A stretch of DNA of 64,000 nt from Diphasiastrum complanatum. Taxonomy: Eukaryota; Streptophyta; Lycopodiopsida; Lycopodiales; Lycopodiaceae. The notes under the pieces were generated by a model that saw only the letters and a list, made by a program, of their open reading frames with translations, made no database searches and was not told the origin of the DNA. Positions 11,124 to 22,994 of this stretch are shown here, in pieces (position 1 is the first letter of the stretch; each line of letters begins with the position of its first letter). The translations under genes were made by a program, and so were the position numbers. The stretch covers positions 40,438,923-40,502,922 of the forward strand of contig CM055110.1 in the NCBI GenBank assembly GCA_029204225.1, given 5' to 3'.

Positions 11124-11923
11124 CTATAAGTGATTGACATTCTCAAAATTTGGAGAGCTCCCAGCAACTTCATAACTTGCATGTTCGAGTGCCTCCTGAG
11201 TGTCTTCTTTCTTATCACTTGTATCTGCCATTGACGGTTTCATCTCTGGTTTCTTGGCAGGTACTAACTTTTGGGAGGTTGTATCCTCCATATTGCTTCT
11301 GGACATTTTTGCAATTCTTTTCTCAGTTGAAGTTCTAGTCTTGTCGATGCTCTTTTCTGATAGGTAGCACAAATCTTGGTGGACTCATCATCAAAAATTT
11401 GGTGGTAGAAACAGTTTTGGATGGACGATTTGGTAATGGTGAGGAAACATGACGTGACAGGGTGAAGGAACTAATAGTTCTACAATTGCAGCCTTGGACC
11501 CTTGCTGGGTGAGGAGCTCGCTTTATTTGCAGATTCACGGTTGTCTTCATCTTTCATTTTCTGCAACTCTTTCTTTTGATTCGTTACTTTTGGATCTCTT
11601 TGGTCTTCATAGGAGGGGATTCAACTATCATTGCTCTAGAGAGTTTCTTTTGATCAAGACTGATCTAACTCAACTGTTGCTTAAGTTTTGTCCTTTCCTC
11701 CTCTACTTCTTTGCTTAATTTCTCATGTCTTCTAGCTGCTTCGCCTGCTTCTTAGATCCTCGTTTGGTTGATCAACCATTGTAGGTGGCAATTGGTCTTC
11801 GCAAGACACTTGCAATGATCTTTCAACTGCTTTAGTAGGACTATAAAAAACTAGGGATTTCTCAGAAGAACAGTAAACTGATGATAAACAAATAGATGGA
11901 AGGTAGGACGGAGGTGGTGACAT
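11124..11923 (-). pseudogene. Degenerate coding-like stretch, charged/coiled-coil, unrecognised
   Basis: Read leftward, frames give a charged segment (EKLSKEVEERTKLKQQLS), a Ser/Pro/Lys-rich segment (NKASSSPSKGP) and the 11124-11372 frame, which is Lys/Ser/Thr-rich and acidic at its end. Stops and frameshifts break it repeatedly. Codon-level coherence over 0.7 kb suggests an old exon of a disordered or coiled-coil protein. I cannot name the family. It could also be part of a retroelement. Confidence 0.3.
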
Positions 11924-12640
11924 CGGTAGATGGTGTGGACAATAGGCATGAGAATGGCGCAGAAGTATGGCAAGAGGTCGGTTGAAGAAAGAGACTGATT
12001 TTTCAATGCTTGTGTTTCCCTTTCTGAAGGATCCTTGTCATGATTGGGGTACTTTTTCTAATTGAGTATCTTTGAATTGCCCATCTGTCTTCTTAGCCTT
12101 GTCGTTTTCATATTTGACTTGTGACCTTGGCTGTCGATCTTGCTGATGTTATTGCTGGCAGTGTAACTGCTCCAGTGGATCCAAGCATATTCACTCTCTC
12201 CCCCCCTAGAATCCGTTGGTTACCGGTAGCTGTTCATGTTCAGGATTGGATCGGCGTGTGGAACACATAGTTGAAAACACATTGAACATGTGACTGGACT
12301 AAAGATTGAACAGATTTTAACTAAATTTTTTTCAATCTTGCTGTAGTTGACTCAAAAATAAATATGGCAATGAGATGTAGGAATCAACTCGGACGTGATA
12401 TGTACTTCTCATATTACTCAAATTCTAGACGACTATACAAGGGTATTTGAAGATGGATAGATGAATGAAAATGTGTTCTAGAGATGCTCTACAGAAGACT
12501 CTTGTGCAGTAGCTACTCATGCAAAAATCAGTCACACAAAATAGGTGAAGAGAAACAAGGAAATAAACAAACGTTACAGAGAGTGAGAACTGTATGGCAC
12601 GTGTCGAACAAAACCTGCATTCATCAATATTGATAATTTA
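11924..12640. other. No gene recognised
   Basis: No supported open frame. A C-run (CCCCCCC) lies near 12203. The stretch leads into the plus-strand copia that starts near 12650. Confidence 0.4.
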
Positions 12641-12649
12641 GCTTGATAG

Positions 12650-13662
12650 TTGCAATATTCCATTGTTTGTAGAGTAAGGAGACTTACTCTCACGTGCCCT
12701 TGTCAATACAAGGCAGGGTTGGTGATACTAAAATCTACCATCAGTGATAGTGTTGAGGTGTGCAAGACCAAGGGGATAGGCATTGTTTCAATCCAACTAC
12801 CTGATGGAAAAAGCAAGATGATCAAGGAGGTACTTTATGTATCAGGTTTGAAGAAAAATCTACTTTATGTTGGAGTTATTACTGATCAAAAGTTGAAAGT
12901 AGAATTTGCCCATGATCGTTGCTTTGTGAAAAAAATGTGAACCAAAAGCTCAAAGTTATTGTGGATGGAGTAAGGGAGCCCAATACAAAATTGCACAGGT
13001 TGAATGCTACAATCAAGGGGCAACATGGACTTGTATCATCCATTCCATCACAAACTGAGTTGTGGCATAAGAGGCTTGGTCACTTGAACTTGGGAAGCCT
13101 CAATTTGATGAGGAAATTGGAGATGGTAATAGGATTGCCTACCATTAAAGAACACTTGAAATCGATGTGCAAATCATGTGTATATGGGAAGCAGCATCGA
13201 GAGAAGTTCAATAAAGGTGGTGTTGCAAGAGCAAAGAACATCCTGGATTTAATCCACACAGATTTATGTGGGCCTATGAGGACCATGTCCTTAGGTAAAG
13301 CCTTCTATTTCATGACCTTTATTGATGATATGTCACGTAAGACGTGGATCTACTTCTTGAAGAAGAAATCAGATGCATTTGACAATTTCAAGAGCTTCAA
13401 AGCATTGGTCGAAAATCAGACAGGTAGGAAGATCAAAGTCCTAAGATCAAATAGTGGAGGTGAGTACAAGTCTAATGACTTCAATGATCTTTGTGATCAA
13501 TGTGGGATTAAAAGACAATTTACGCAAGCTCATACTCCTGCTCTCAATGATGTAGCTGAGCGCAAGAATTGTACAATTGTGGAAAGTGCCAGATCTATGC
13601 TAGCTGAGATGAAACTACCAAAGGTCAGAAGCATGCAGTATAGTAGTCTATATTCAAAATAG
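12650..13662 (+). pseudogene. Copia protease end, GAG-pre-integrase and integrase core (catalytic Asp lost)
   Basis: The 12650-12940 frame gives IVSIQLPDGKSKMIKEVLYV and LKVEFAHDRCFVK, the region after the copia protease. The 12919-13662 frame gives GAG-pre-integrase (LWHKRLGHLN, CKSCVYGKQHREKF) and the integrase core with the first Asp in LIHTDLCGP and the Glu in VAERKN. The second motif reads LRSNSGGEY, where LRSDNGGEY is usual, so the second catalytic Asp (codon 13450-13452) is Asn. The nearby QNG is also changed (ALNDVAERKN). A frameshift near 13650 ends the frame. Confidence 0.9.
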
Positions 13663-14270
13663 AAGTCCTACCATTGCCATACCAAAGATAACACTTGAGG
13701 AAGCATTCACGAAGAAGAAGCCAAAGGTGAACCACTTGCGAATCTTTGGATGTAAGGCCTTTGTACACGTTCCTAAAAATGAGAGACATAAACTTGATGT
13801 AAAAGCTATCAAGTGTATATTCCTAGGATATGATGATCGTGTGAAGGGCTATAGATGTTTTGATCCAGTGGAAACAAAATTTATGTAAGCCATGATGTTA
13901 TCTTTGATGAATCCAAGATGTATGAAGATGAGGATGCTGAGAAGATAGACGCATCCAGTGGGAAAGATGGTATAGTGAGGATACCACTTGATGATGATCC
14001 ATTCATTGACCTTCCAAGTGATAAAAAAGAGGATACATCTTAAGATACTACTACTCAACCTCAAGAGACAGGTTGGAGAGGTAGGGACAAACCTTTTGGT
14101 GCAAGAAGGATTGAAATTGCAGGTGACAAACGCAAGAAGAAGGATGTACCATGGGATACATTTTCACCAGGAAGCCGATCACCTGACAGGAAGCTCCCTA
14201 AGTGGTTTGAGATATTGTTGGAGAGCCGCGACATGGATGACTTTCTAGGATCATCTAGCTAGGGAGAGCT
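13663..14270 (+). pseudogene. Copia integrase C-terminal part, first copy
   Basis: In frames shifted from the core, the sequence encodes FGCKAFVHVPKNERHKLD, KCIFLGYDDRVKGYR, then VSHDVIFDESKMYEDED and a linker ending DRKLPKWFEILLESRDMDD. Stops near 13887, 14043 and 14260 break it. It continues the element at 12650. Confidence 0.85.
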
Positions 14271-14299
14271 ACGAAGATCAACAAGAGAGAAGACACAAC

Positions 14300-15213
14300 G
14301 AAGTCCATGGAGGGTAAGACACCTTACGAAGCTTTTATTGGAAAGAAACCTAATATTTCTCATTTATGAGTATTTGGTTGTGATGCTTACGCTCATGTGC
14401 CTGATGAAAAATGAAAGAAGCTGGATGCAAAAGCTGGTAAGTGTATTCTCCTTGGATATGATGAAAGAGCCAAGGCATACAGGATGTATGACACAGATGC
14501 ACAAAAGATCATGATTTCCAGAGATGCTACTTTTGATGAGATGGGTCAAAATGACCAAATAAAATTGATAATTGATTACTTTGATGATAAAGCCAAAGTA
14601 CAGGTGAAGAAAGAAGTTGGTGTCGATATGGAAGAGCCAATAGAAAAAGACAAGGTTAATAATGAGACTCCTAGGAGAGTGCCTAAGTGGTACTTGTCAG
14701 TAACAGGTGATGCTAATAAGGGAGATACTCCTGAATCAAGTGAGCAGGGAGATCTTAGGAGATCAAGCAGAAATTGAAAACCTCTAGCTCGACTAGAGAT
14801 GAGTCTAGCCCTAATGGGATCCATGTTAACGGCTCAAGAACCTAAAACTTTCAACGAAGCAAAGGAACACAAGGAGTGGCGTGCAGCTATGGAAACAGAA
14901 ATGGAGGCTATATCGAAAAACAAAACGTGGGACTTGGTTGAGCTCCCTGATGGTAAGACGCCTATCACATGTAAGTGGATCTACAAGACGAAGTATGGAG
15001 CTGATGGGCAACTCAACAAGTACAAGGCACGACTAGTTGCAAGAGGTTTTGAGCAGCATGAAGGTATAGACTTTGAGGAGACCTTTGCACTTGTAACCAA
15101 AATGGTAACTATTCACTCTATCATAGCAATTTCGGCTTTCTATGGTTGGAAAATCCAGCAAATGGATGTCAAATCTACTTTTCTTAATGGAGTGTTGGAT
15201 GAAGATGTATATT
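14300..15213 (+). pseudogene. Second integrase C-terminal part joined to a truncated copia RT
   Basis: From about 14310 the same domain appears again with different sequence (TPYEAFIGKKPNISHL, FGCDAYAHVPDEK, GKCILLGYDERAKAYRMYD), then a linker (14484-14777) and RT (14799-15213) with EWRAAMETEMEAI, CKWIYKTKYGADG and QQMDVKSTFLNGVLDEDVYLE. RT stops before the YVDD motif where LTR-like sequence begins. Stops lie at 14368, 14412 and 14775. A repeated domain in tandem shows that this is a chimera of two copia copies. Confidence 0.85.
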
Positions 15214-15486
15214 TAGAGCTCTCTCCCGAGAGCTACATGATGCATTCTCTCTCTACCCAAGTTCAAGCCATTTTCATACAAGTTAGTTCTTTTTCATCCA
15301 AATTTGCATGTCATTATGTGTGATGAATGATGAGTGATAGATGCATGTGTTGAGTGCTCTTGTCTTATGTTTTTTAAGCTAGATTGCTTGTATCTTGTGA
15401 AAGATAGATCTATGTGCAAACACACATACATCTTAGGAAATCATTCACATTTTTTGAGATGTCCTCACACGTGTGAAAAGTACACA
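15214..15486 (+). mobile_element. 3' part of a copia 5' LTR
   Basis: The block ends ...AAAAGTACACA directly before a PBS-like TGGTATTAGAGCC, so it is the right end of a plus-strand 5' LTR. It contains CACACGTGTG at 15466-15475. Its left edge truncates the RT at 15213. The frame is read as part of the 14799-15323 open frame only by chance. Confidence 0.6.
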
Positions 15487-15499
15487 TGGTATTAGAGCC
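15487..15499 (+). other. Primer-binding site variant
   Basis: TGGTATTAGAGCC differs by one base from the initiator-Met tRNA PBS (C to T). It follows the ACACA end of an LTR. The following 0.5 kb (15500-16010) is non-coding leader with no recognised gene. Confidence 0.75.
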
Positions 15500-16014
15500 T
15501 ACCTAAGACTGGATTGCATGCATCATGTGTGATGAGATTTTTGCTTAAAATCTTGATTTTGAGAGTGTAGTTGAATTTCGATAGCTATCAAGAGAATTTC
15601 TGAATCAAAATAGATCTAAAACACATTGATTAGATCCATGTTGAGTACTACGCAAAATGTGCTGCTTAGACACGTATGGTATCATCAAATTTTGTTTGAC
15701 TGGTGTATCTCGAAAGTAGATCCAAATCTAGTGCATGATAGCTTGATAGAAAGCTAGTGAAGTCTAGTTTGTGTTGCAATTTGTTTCAACTCAAATGGAC
15801 ATGTCTTGTGGAAGTTATATCCATTCAAAGTGAGGTGGGTAGGGCACCCAACCTAGTTGGACACATTAAGTTTAACTCATATCTAGCTTGCTTGATCCTA
15901 AAACTCATGTCTTTGATTGCCAATCTAGTCTAAGTGAGATCTAGGTGTGACTTTGTCTTCCAGATCTATGGTGTTTGATATCTTCCTTAAATTCAAAGCT
16001 TTAGTTGAAAATTA

Positions 16015-16345
16015 ATTCTCTTGTAATTTAAAAGCTTTGATATGTGATGGTGGTGGAGAGTATTTCTCCAAAAAATTCAATGATTATTGTGAGCAAGAGG
16101 GAGTGAGGAGAGAGTTTACTTATACTTATTGCCCCCAACAAAATGGGGTAGCTGAAAGAAAAAATAGAACTCTTTGTGAATGTGCAAAAGCACTTAGAAT
16201 AGAGGCATCTCTCCTAAAAGATTTTTTGGGGAAGCAATTCATGTGCCAATTATCTTAGTGATAGACTTCCAAATCTTGATCTAGGAGGAAGATCACCATA
16301 TGAGATGTTGTATAAAGAAAAGCCTAAGGTAGATCACCTTAGGAT
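16015..16345 (+). pseudogene. Copia integrase fragment
   Basis: The sequence encodes DGGGEYFSKKFNDYCEQEG, then YCPQQNGVAERKNRTL with the catalytic Glu, followed after a frameshift near 16220 by SDRLPNLDLGGRSPYEMLY and PKVDHLRIY. Gag, protease, the first half of integrase and all of RT are missing. The sequence switches to gypsy-type gag near 16345. Confidence 0.85.
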
Positions 16346-17660
16346 ATACGCGATTGCCAAAGGGTCCAAGGCCCAATGGGAAACATATGTTTTATCTGTG
16401 GTGAAATAGGTCACTTCATGGTTGATTGCAAAGTAAAATCTCAATACCATGTAGAATGTCCAGACCGTGTTAGGAAACACAGTTTTAAACATTGTCCAAA
16501 ACAACCGAATAGGATCCTACCTATGCATCATGTTTTTTTAGAACCTGTTAGGGTCGCCACTTGAGTTCAACACAAAGCTCAATAGCAGCACACCAACTTA
16601 GACAAACCTACTGACCATAGGGGAAGTTTCTTGACAACTTCCATAGTTCCTAGAGATTATCCAGATCTACTAGTGGAACAAAGGTGATATCATGAGATCT
16701 GAAATGAGTTATTGTAGGAAGAACAGAAAATAGAACATCCGTTATCTGCTCCAATGCTCACACAAGAGCAACCCCTACAGGGACTCGAAGTTTTCTCTGA
16801 ACCTCTTCAAGCTCAAATCACCATGCCGTTCCATAGTGCCATAAAATCCTTCACGGGCCTTAGGGTCTATATCAAATTAAGCCAGCCAAAGTAAGTGATG
16901 ATTGGTCATCCAGAACCTATGATGCTTCCGATAGTGTTCCTATCATGGCGAAAGGACACTATACGCACTCAACCGATATCATCAATTTTGGGGTCAAGCA
17001 TTAGTCATAGTGGATTGTACTAATTTCAACAGATGTCTCATAGAGACCACCAAAGAAGACACCTATAGACTCTCGTCTTCTACTGATATTGGGACCCATA
17101 TCATTCCGTTGATGATGATAGATCCTATTCCCATATCCTGGTGTCCCGAAAAAGCTATTGTTTTTGCAGCCCACGTATCGGAAGATGGAATTCTATCGGA
17201 GAATGGTGAGGAGATGACTGACAAACAAGTCCTCAATTATCTTGATAATAAACGATTCGTGTCACAATCGATCCCAAAGGAAATCAAGTCACCAAACCCA
17301 GCAACTTAACTCCAAGGTAGTCAACATAGTGACCTATAGGCCCAAACCCAAAGTCTACCAATGGGAAGTGCTTCCAGAGGAAGTCTGTGATGCCATCAAC
17401 AAAGAGTCAATCCGAGAGGCAACCACACCTCCTAAACAAAATCCCATAAAACCTCAGTTCAACAAAAAGAAGATGATCGACACAAAACTAATTGGGCACC
17501 AAAAACAAATGCGTGCAAAACTTAATCAGCCGATCCAACCATTGTCTGAATCTCCAAAGGCCCATCCAAGTGAAAGAGCATCCTGCTCCGGTAGCAAACC
17601 ACCCACACTAATTCCCAAAGTTCCAGAAAACTTTGTGGATTTGCCTTTTGACATTCCACA
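16346..17660 (+). pseudogene. Ty3-gypsy gag zinc knuckle, protease region and linker
   Basis: The 16376-16564 frame holds a CCHC knuckle CFICGEIGHFMVDC followed by further Cys/His. Further right, 17010-17309 (MDCTNFNRCLIETT) and 17242-17772 (KPKVYQWEVLPEEV) carry the poorly conserved stretch that precedes RT in plant gypsy polyproteins. I see no clear protease DTG motif. Frames are broken by stops and shifts. The RT at 17950 on the same strand supports the assignment. Confidence 0.7.
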
Positions 17661-17675
17661 AATTTTAAGAATTTC

Positions 17676-18606
17676 ATGCTCGACAATGTTGTCATCCAAC
17701 TACCACAACCAAAGAGGGAACCTACACAAGCTTCCCCATCCTTTGAAGGACCTACCAAAACTGTCCAGCTAAATCTTAAGGATCTTGATGAGGAGATGGA
17801 TCATTTTGTCCACCTCGGTGCCCACCTAATGCCAGATCAAATATTTGATCTGGAGACCTTACTAAGGAAATATAGAGATGTATTTGCTTGGAATTACACT
17901 GAAATGAAGGGGGGTCCCACCCAAGGTTGCGGTCCATACCATTCCCCTAGAGGAAAATGCTAAGCCTATTTGGGCTAAGCCATATCGTTGTGACCTTGTC
18001 TATAGAGAAAGAATCGATGAAGATATTAAGAAGTTGCTTGATGTAGGCTTCATTTATGAAGTCCAGCATACGGATTGGGTATCAGCCATCATCGTAGTGC
18101 CTAAGAAAAACGGCAAACTTTGTATCTACGTCGATCTGAAAAATATTAATGCGTTTGCTAAAATAGACCATTTCCCTTTGCCTTTAACTACACAAATCCT
18201 AGAGAAAATGGCGGGAGTTGAAGCTTTCAGCTTCTTAGATGGATTCAGTGGATATTTCCTTGTCCAAATAGCTCTAGAAGATAGACACAAAATGACATTC
18301 GCCACATAATATGGCATTTATGCCTATAACGTCATGCCTTTTGGCTTATGCAACAACCCCATCCATGTTCCAACGAGTCATGCAAATGGGATCATCGAGA
18401 TTTATCTTAACGATCTAGGTGTGCATTCTTCAGCAGATAAACACCTCGAAGCACTTGAAAAGATCTTTATTCACTATCGTAGGTTCAGCATATCACTAAA
18501 CCTTGAGAAGTGTCAAATCTGGGTCACTCATGGAGTTGTGCTCGGACATATCATCTCCAAGGACGGTATTTCTACCGATCTCTCTGCTGCAATCACTCTG
18601 TTTTGA
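17676..18606 (+). pseudogene. Ty3-gypsy reverse transcriptase, broken, YLND active site
   Basis: The 17676-17963 frame carries FVHLGAHLMPDQ and LLRKYRDVFAWNYTEM, the standard lead-in to plant gypsy RT. After a frameshift RT reads FIYEVQHTDWVSAIIVVPKK, then FSFLDGFSGYFLVQIAL. A stop falls at 18307 in FAT-stop-YGIYAYNVMPFGL. The active site reads IYLNDLGVHSS where a YxDD is expected, so one catalytic Asp is Asn (codon 18409-18411). The frame stops at 18606, before RNase H and integrase. A diverged minus-strand relative lies at 53522-54345. Confidence 0.88.
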
Positions 18607-19632
18607 TGTACCATACTTGCAGGTATAGTTCGAGTGCCCTTCGTTTGGAGGTTATAGTCTTTTGTTTGGGTCAAAACGGACAAAGGACCCAAAAATAGGG
18701 ATTTTCCTTGTTTTTGAGCTGTTTCTTCACCTTGAAGAAACTTCACACTTCACTTGTGAAGGGATCCAACTCCAATTTCAGTATGAAATTTTTTACTGAA
18801 GTTGAATGGCTATATCTATTTCAAATCCTCTTAGCCTTCTTCAACGACCCTTCAGACTCCATCTAATTTTGATCCAACTGTGGGTATCCACCCTGAGTAG
18901 CGTAATCTCAATCGTCGATACTGATAGTTCTCTATCCAATGGAATTGATTTGATCTGCGCATTTTGTGCTCCTCCTCAAACCGCTAGCACCTGAAAACAC
19001 GCTGGTCTCGCTTACAATGGTCGCGCGCGACCTGTCCGAGCTCTCCTTCTCTCCTTTCTTTCATGGTTTTTGGATATGGCTTCTACCAAAAATGCTTATG
19101 GTTCCACGAATGAAGCGCAGCTGTCCGCGGCCACTTCAAACCTGATTCACACTACTAGGGTGCCCTCCTCTGGAACTTCACAACTTCCAAAAAGGTTTAG
19201 AATGGAGAGAAATTTTTTATTTTGTGCTCCCAAACCCCAAACCAGGGTTTTTCACACAAATCTATTATTGGCTTCCTATTCACAGTGTTTTGACAGGCCT
19301 ATTCTCTTGCTCTGAGGTCGCCCTACTGCTAGAACTCTGATGCTTCAATCTGTTTGTCAAACGGTGTCCGATTGAGTGCACACTGACTGCAAACACCAAG
19401 TAGCCTTCTTTCGGAATTTCACAATTCTGTCTGCTGAGGTTCTGATTCAGCCGACAACTCTTGTCTTTGAATCCTCACACAGTCTCAAGCTCACCAAGCT
19501 TCTGTGTGCTAAACTCTCTGCAACAGTGCTTCTCCTTCCGTCTTCAACCCGCCGTAAACCCTGAACTCTCAGAGGACAGTTCTCTCGAAGCTCTCTTTAA
19601 AGACGATGTTGTACTGTGTACACTCCCTGTAC
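18607..19632 (-). other. Leader-like sequence of a minus-strand LTR element
   Basis: This 1-kb stretch lies between the end of the gypsy RT and a minus-strand PBS at 19633. It has no credible gene. It begins a minus-strand element whose 5' LTR is at 19646-19918. Confidence 0.35.
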
Positions 19633-19645
19633 GGCTCTGATACCA
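19633..19645 (-). other. Primer-binding site of a minus-strand copia
   Basis: GGCTCTGATACCA on the plus strand is the exact reverse complement of TGGTATCAGAGCC and directly touches the LTR at 19646. Confidence 0.85.
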
Positions 19646-19918
19646 ACTTAGAATTTGCTTCGAACAGGAACACAAATCATACTACATAGTAACACAGATA
19701 GAAAACACTCTTCATAGCAAGCTCATATAGCAACTGTATTTCTCATAATAAATTACTCTATACATATAGTTGTTCACTCAGGCAACCCATGCATGACCCA
19801 GGTTGTCGTTGATGGGATGCGTGTCCGGTTGACTTGCCTCGTGGCAAGGCCAACTGATCCTTATCAACTGATAGGACCCACAATATAGTAGCATAGTGAT
19901 TCTACTTTAATTCTAACT
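19646..19918 (-). mobile_element. Copia 5' LTR, relative of the 2264-2522 LTR
   Basis: About 273 bp, matching 2264-2522 end to end. The main difference is a short duplication near 19858 (an extra AACTGAT segment). The PBS beside it shows that it is the 5' LTR of a minus-strand element, while the 2264 copy is a 3' LTR. If they were once one element, about 17 kb of nested insertions now separates them. Confidence 0.75.
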
Positions 19919-20695
19919 TTTTTAATGTGCCTTACCTAAACTTTTATCACTTGCGTTTACCTAAAATTTTAATTACCTGCTTGCGAGTCTTAAGATTCTT
20001 ATTTCCTCAGAGTTTTATGTGGTGATTTGGATTCTTCCCGATTGGCCACCTTCCTTGCTTATTATACAAGCATGTATGGCTCCTAGAAACTATAAGCTAA
20101 GACACTCTTATCTTATGATGTAATTGATGCTGCATATTGTTAGACTGAAACTTAATTGCAAAAGGTTATTGATTGAACAAAGAAAATCTTTAAGGCAAAC
20201 GTGTACTGATATTGAACCATTCTAATGTTTTGGCTAAATTAGTTTGCTTATCAAGCTGAATTTTCAAAGTGGATAAATGGTTTTGATTTCAACTGGTTCC
20301 TTTGAGATAACCAGTCAAACAATGATCACGAACACCAGCCAAATTGTCAGTATGCTTCTCACCTTTCGAGGTATCGCGTGATGTGATGCGGGATTATCTG
20401 GAAAGAGAAAATCGTAACCTAAAAAAGTGTTCTAGATGAGGCTGATGAAATGTTGAACATGGGGTTCATGGAGGATGTCGAGTTAATCCTTGGTTAGCCC
20501 TTCACAAGTTCATCATTATATATAAATATATATGTGTATATGAATGTATGAGGGGAGAAGGATGCACCATGCTGCATGGGTGCATGTTCCTCCCATGCAT
20601 TTTTTTACAAATTTTTTACTAAAAATAACATAATTATGCATGAAGAGAGTATGTATGGCTCCTCCATGCATACATATCCATCCCCCATGGCCCTC

Positions 20696-20698
<3 letters not shown>
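19919..20698. other. No gene recognised
   Basis: Mixed AT-rich sequence without supported coding, ending in a GCATGCATGG-type stretch before a microsatellite block. Confidence 0.4.
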
Positions 20699-20774
<76 letters not shown>

Positions 20775-20888
20775 ATGAAGATCCACTCTAATTCTACCTT
20801 AAGTAAACACACACACACACACACACACCCATGAAGATCCACTCTAATTCTTACCTTAAGTAAACACACACACACACACACACACACA
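20699..20888. repeat. CT and CA microsatellites with a duplicated spacer
   Basis: (CT)n at about 20699-20742 passes into (CA)n to 20772. A 35-bp spacer (CCCATGAAGATCCACTC...) plus a CA tract then repeats, giving CA tracts near 20807-20827 and 20864-20888. A third, diverged spacer occurs at about 21497-21533. Confidence 0.9.
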
Positions 20889-20928
20889 AGATTTTGGTGC
20901 ATGCAAATATTATGTATGCATAAAAGCA

Positions 20929-21410
20929 AATTGACGTCGATTGTTCAGAAACGACCTTTTTGTCAGGGAGAATGCCACTAAATGGACTACTTTCCAACAT
21001 CCCCAAGAACCGGTCCATTGTCGCTGAACGAAGTCCATTTTTCAGACCGTCTGTTCTGTTCTGTGCTGCACGCCGATACGAACATCAACACTAAACTGGG
21101 CTCCAAATGGTTCACACAGCGAAACATGCGTCCGAACCAAAAACCCTAAACATAGTGTTGGGATTCTAGGCCCGTCGAGCCAGGAATTGGTTGGATTCAA
21201 TAAAAAACAGTCATAACTTTGGACGAGAGATGTCCACAGGTTTGTGGGCTCAACACGAACCCACAAGACCATTTACAGCTCAATTTTGATGTCGGTTGTT
21301 CGGAAATGTCCTTTCAGTCAGGGGGAATGCCACTAAATGGACTGCTTTCTAACATCCTTGAGAACCAGTCCAGTTTTGCCGAATGAAATCCGTTTTTCAG
21401 ACCATCTGCA
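20929..21410 (+). repeat. Direct repeat pair of about 120 bp
   Basis: 20929-21052 and 21286-21410 share the order TTGTTC, AATGCCACTAAATGGACT, CCAACATCC-like and TTTTTCAGACC with scattered differences. The offset is about 357 bp. Neither copy is coding. Confidence 0.7.
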
Positions 21411-21477
21411 CACTAAGACATTTTTAGTATAATGTGCAAAACATTTGTTGGGCTTTGCTGAGCTCTAAGCTCAGCCC

Positions 21478-21531
21478 AAACACACACGCACACACACATC
21501 CATAAAGACCCACTCTAACCTTTACCCTAAG

Positions 21532-21563
<32 letters not shown>

Positions 21564-22100
21564 ACACGCACACAAATGCACACACAACACCAACACACAC
21601 ATAGCACATGCACACACACACACTCGCACACACACACAAACGTACACAAAGCCATTAGGTCACGCATAGACAAGCATGCATGCATGTACGTGTGCGCACG
21701 TCCGTCATCGATGCACGTCTGCCATTGCCCATCAACGACGGGCACAAGCAACTAGTGTATATATATATATATATTAGAGAGAGACTACAAGGGTGTTTTT
21801 ACCCACTCTACTCTCCCTATGTCAAACCTAGACCCTACTCTTTGCCTATTCATACATACAATACATATGCACACATGCCTATTTTTTGACTACACATACA
21901 CATAAGCACACATACAAATACACAAGGCTCACACACACATGCACATACGTATACATATACATACACATACACAAGCCTATTTTTTGACTACACATACACA
22001 CATGCATAATTATACACAAGCACACATACACATACACACTCAGACACATAATATACACATACACACATATACATACACATACATATACACATACATATAA
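21478..22100. repeat. CA-rich degenerate microsatellite region
   Basis: Interrupted (CA)n, CACATA and CATACA tracts throughout, with a (TA)n near 21758-21773 and a GA stretch near 21776. Two diverged copies of TATTTTTTGACTACACATACACA occur at about 21881 and 21969. Long Cys/Val or His/Thr frames here are microsatellite translations. Confidence 0.85.
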
Positions 22101-22104
22101 CACA

Positions 22105-22843
22105 ATGATAAAAATAAAAAGAAATGACATGGAGACCCATTCTGTTCGAGTTTCTTAAATTTTTTTTAAAAACTAGCCATATTTAAAATGCTTCAAAAAA
22201 TTATATTGTAATACTAAAAAAATGTTGTATTTTGCAAAAAAATTAATTATGCTACTAAAATTTTGTTAATAAATTTTGATTAATAACTGCAAATTAGCTT
22301 ATATGAAATAATAAAAAAATTACTAGACACACAACCACTAGAATAATTAAGAAATTTATTTTTACTTATTTAAAACAAAAGTTTTAATTTTTTTTTAATT
22401 TTAAAAGTTTTTTAAATGACAATTCTTGTATCAAGAAAAATATTTTTAAAATTATAACAAAACTTTAATCAACAATTTTTTAAATTTAAATATTTTTTAA
22501 ATCTGAACTTATATGTCAAATATCTATGTAAGGTCATTGAATATTTAAATATTAAATGATTGTAGATGATTTGTGAAAATATTTAAATCACCCTTAAAAA
22601 AATTTTCTATCGCTCTAAATCTCTATCAATATTATTATAAAAACACATCAAAAAATGAAAATATTAAAAATCTAATAGTTCATTGCAATTTTAGTTTTAC
22701 TAATGACTATGAATGTTAAAATAAAATCATGGTTAAAATTATTGCTTATATATATATAGCAATTTTTTAATGATATGAAATTAAAAAATTGAAATATTCT
22801 AAATAATTAAAAAACTACAATATTCTAAATAATTAAAATACTG

Positions 22844-22884
<41 letters not shown>

Positions 22885-22990
22885 CAAAAAAATTTAAGAA
22901 CATTAAATCAATCAAAAAAATTTCAAGACACAATATTTCAAAAAATATAAGCACAATTATTTTCTCAAATAAATTTTTTTTTATTACTCC
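22105..22990 (-). repeat. AT-rich 3' flank shared by both methyltransferase-like copies
   Basis: The left edge (AAATGACATGGAGACCCATT near 22122) matches 37931 (AAATGACATGACGACCCATT), and the following AT-rich sequence aligns in order for about 150 bp. This lies downstream of the coding part in gene orientation. A (TA)n microsatellite sits at 22845-22880. No gene is seen. Confidence 0.6.
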
Positions 22991-22994
22991 TAGA

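Noticed and set aside
21424-22130. Cys/Val-rich open frames
   Set aside because: Translations of CA/GT-rich microsatellite DNA.
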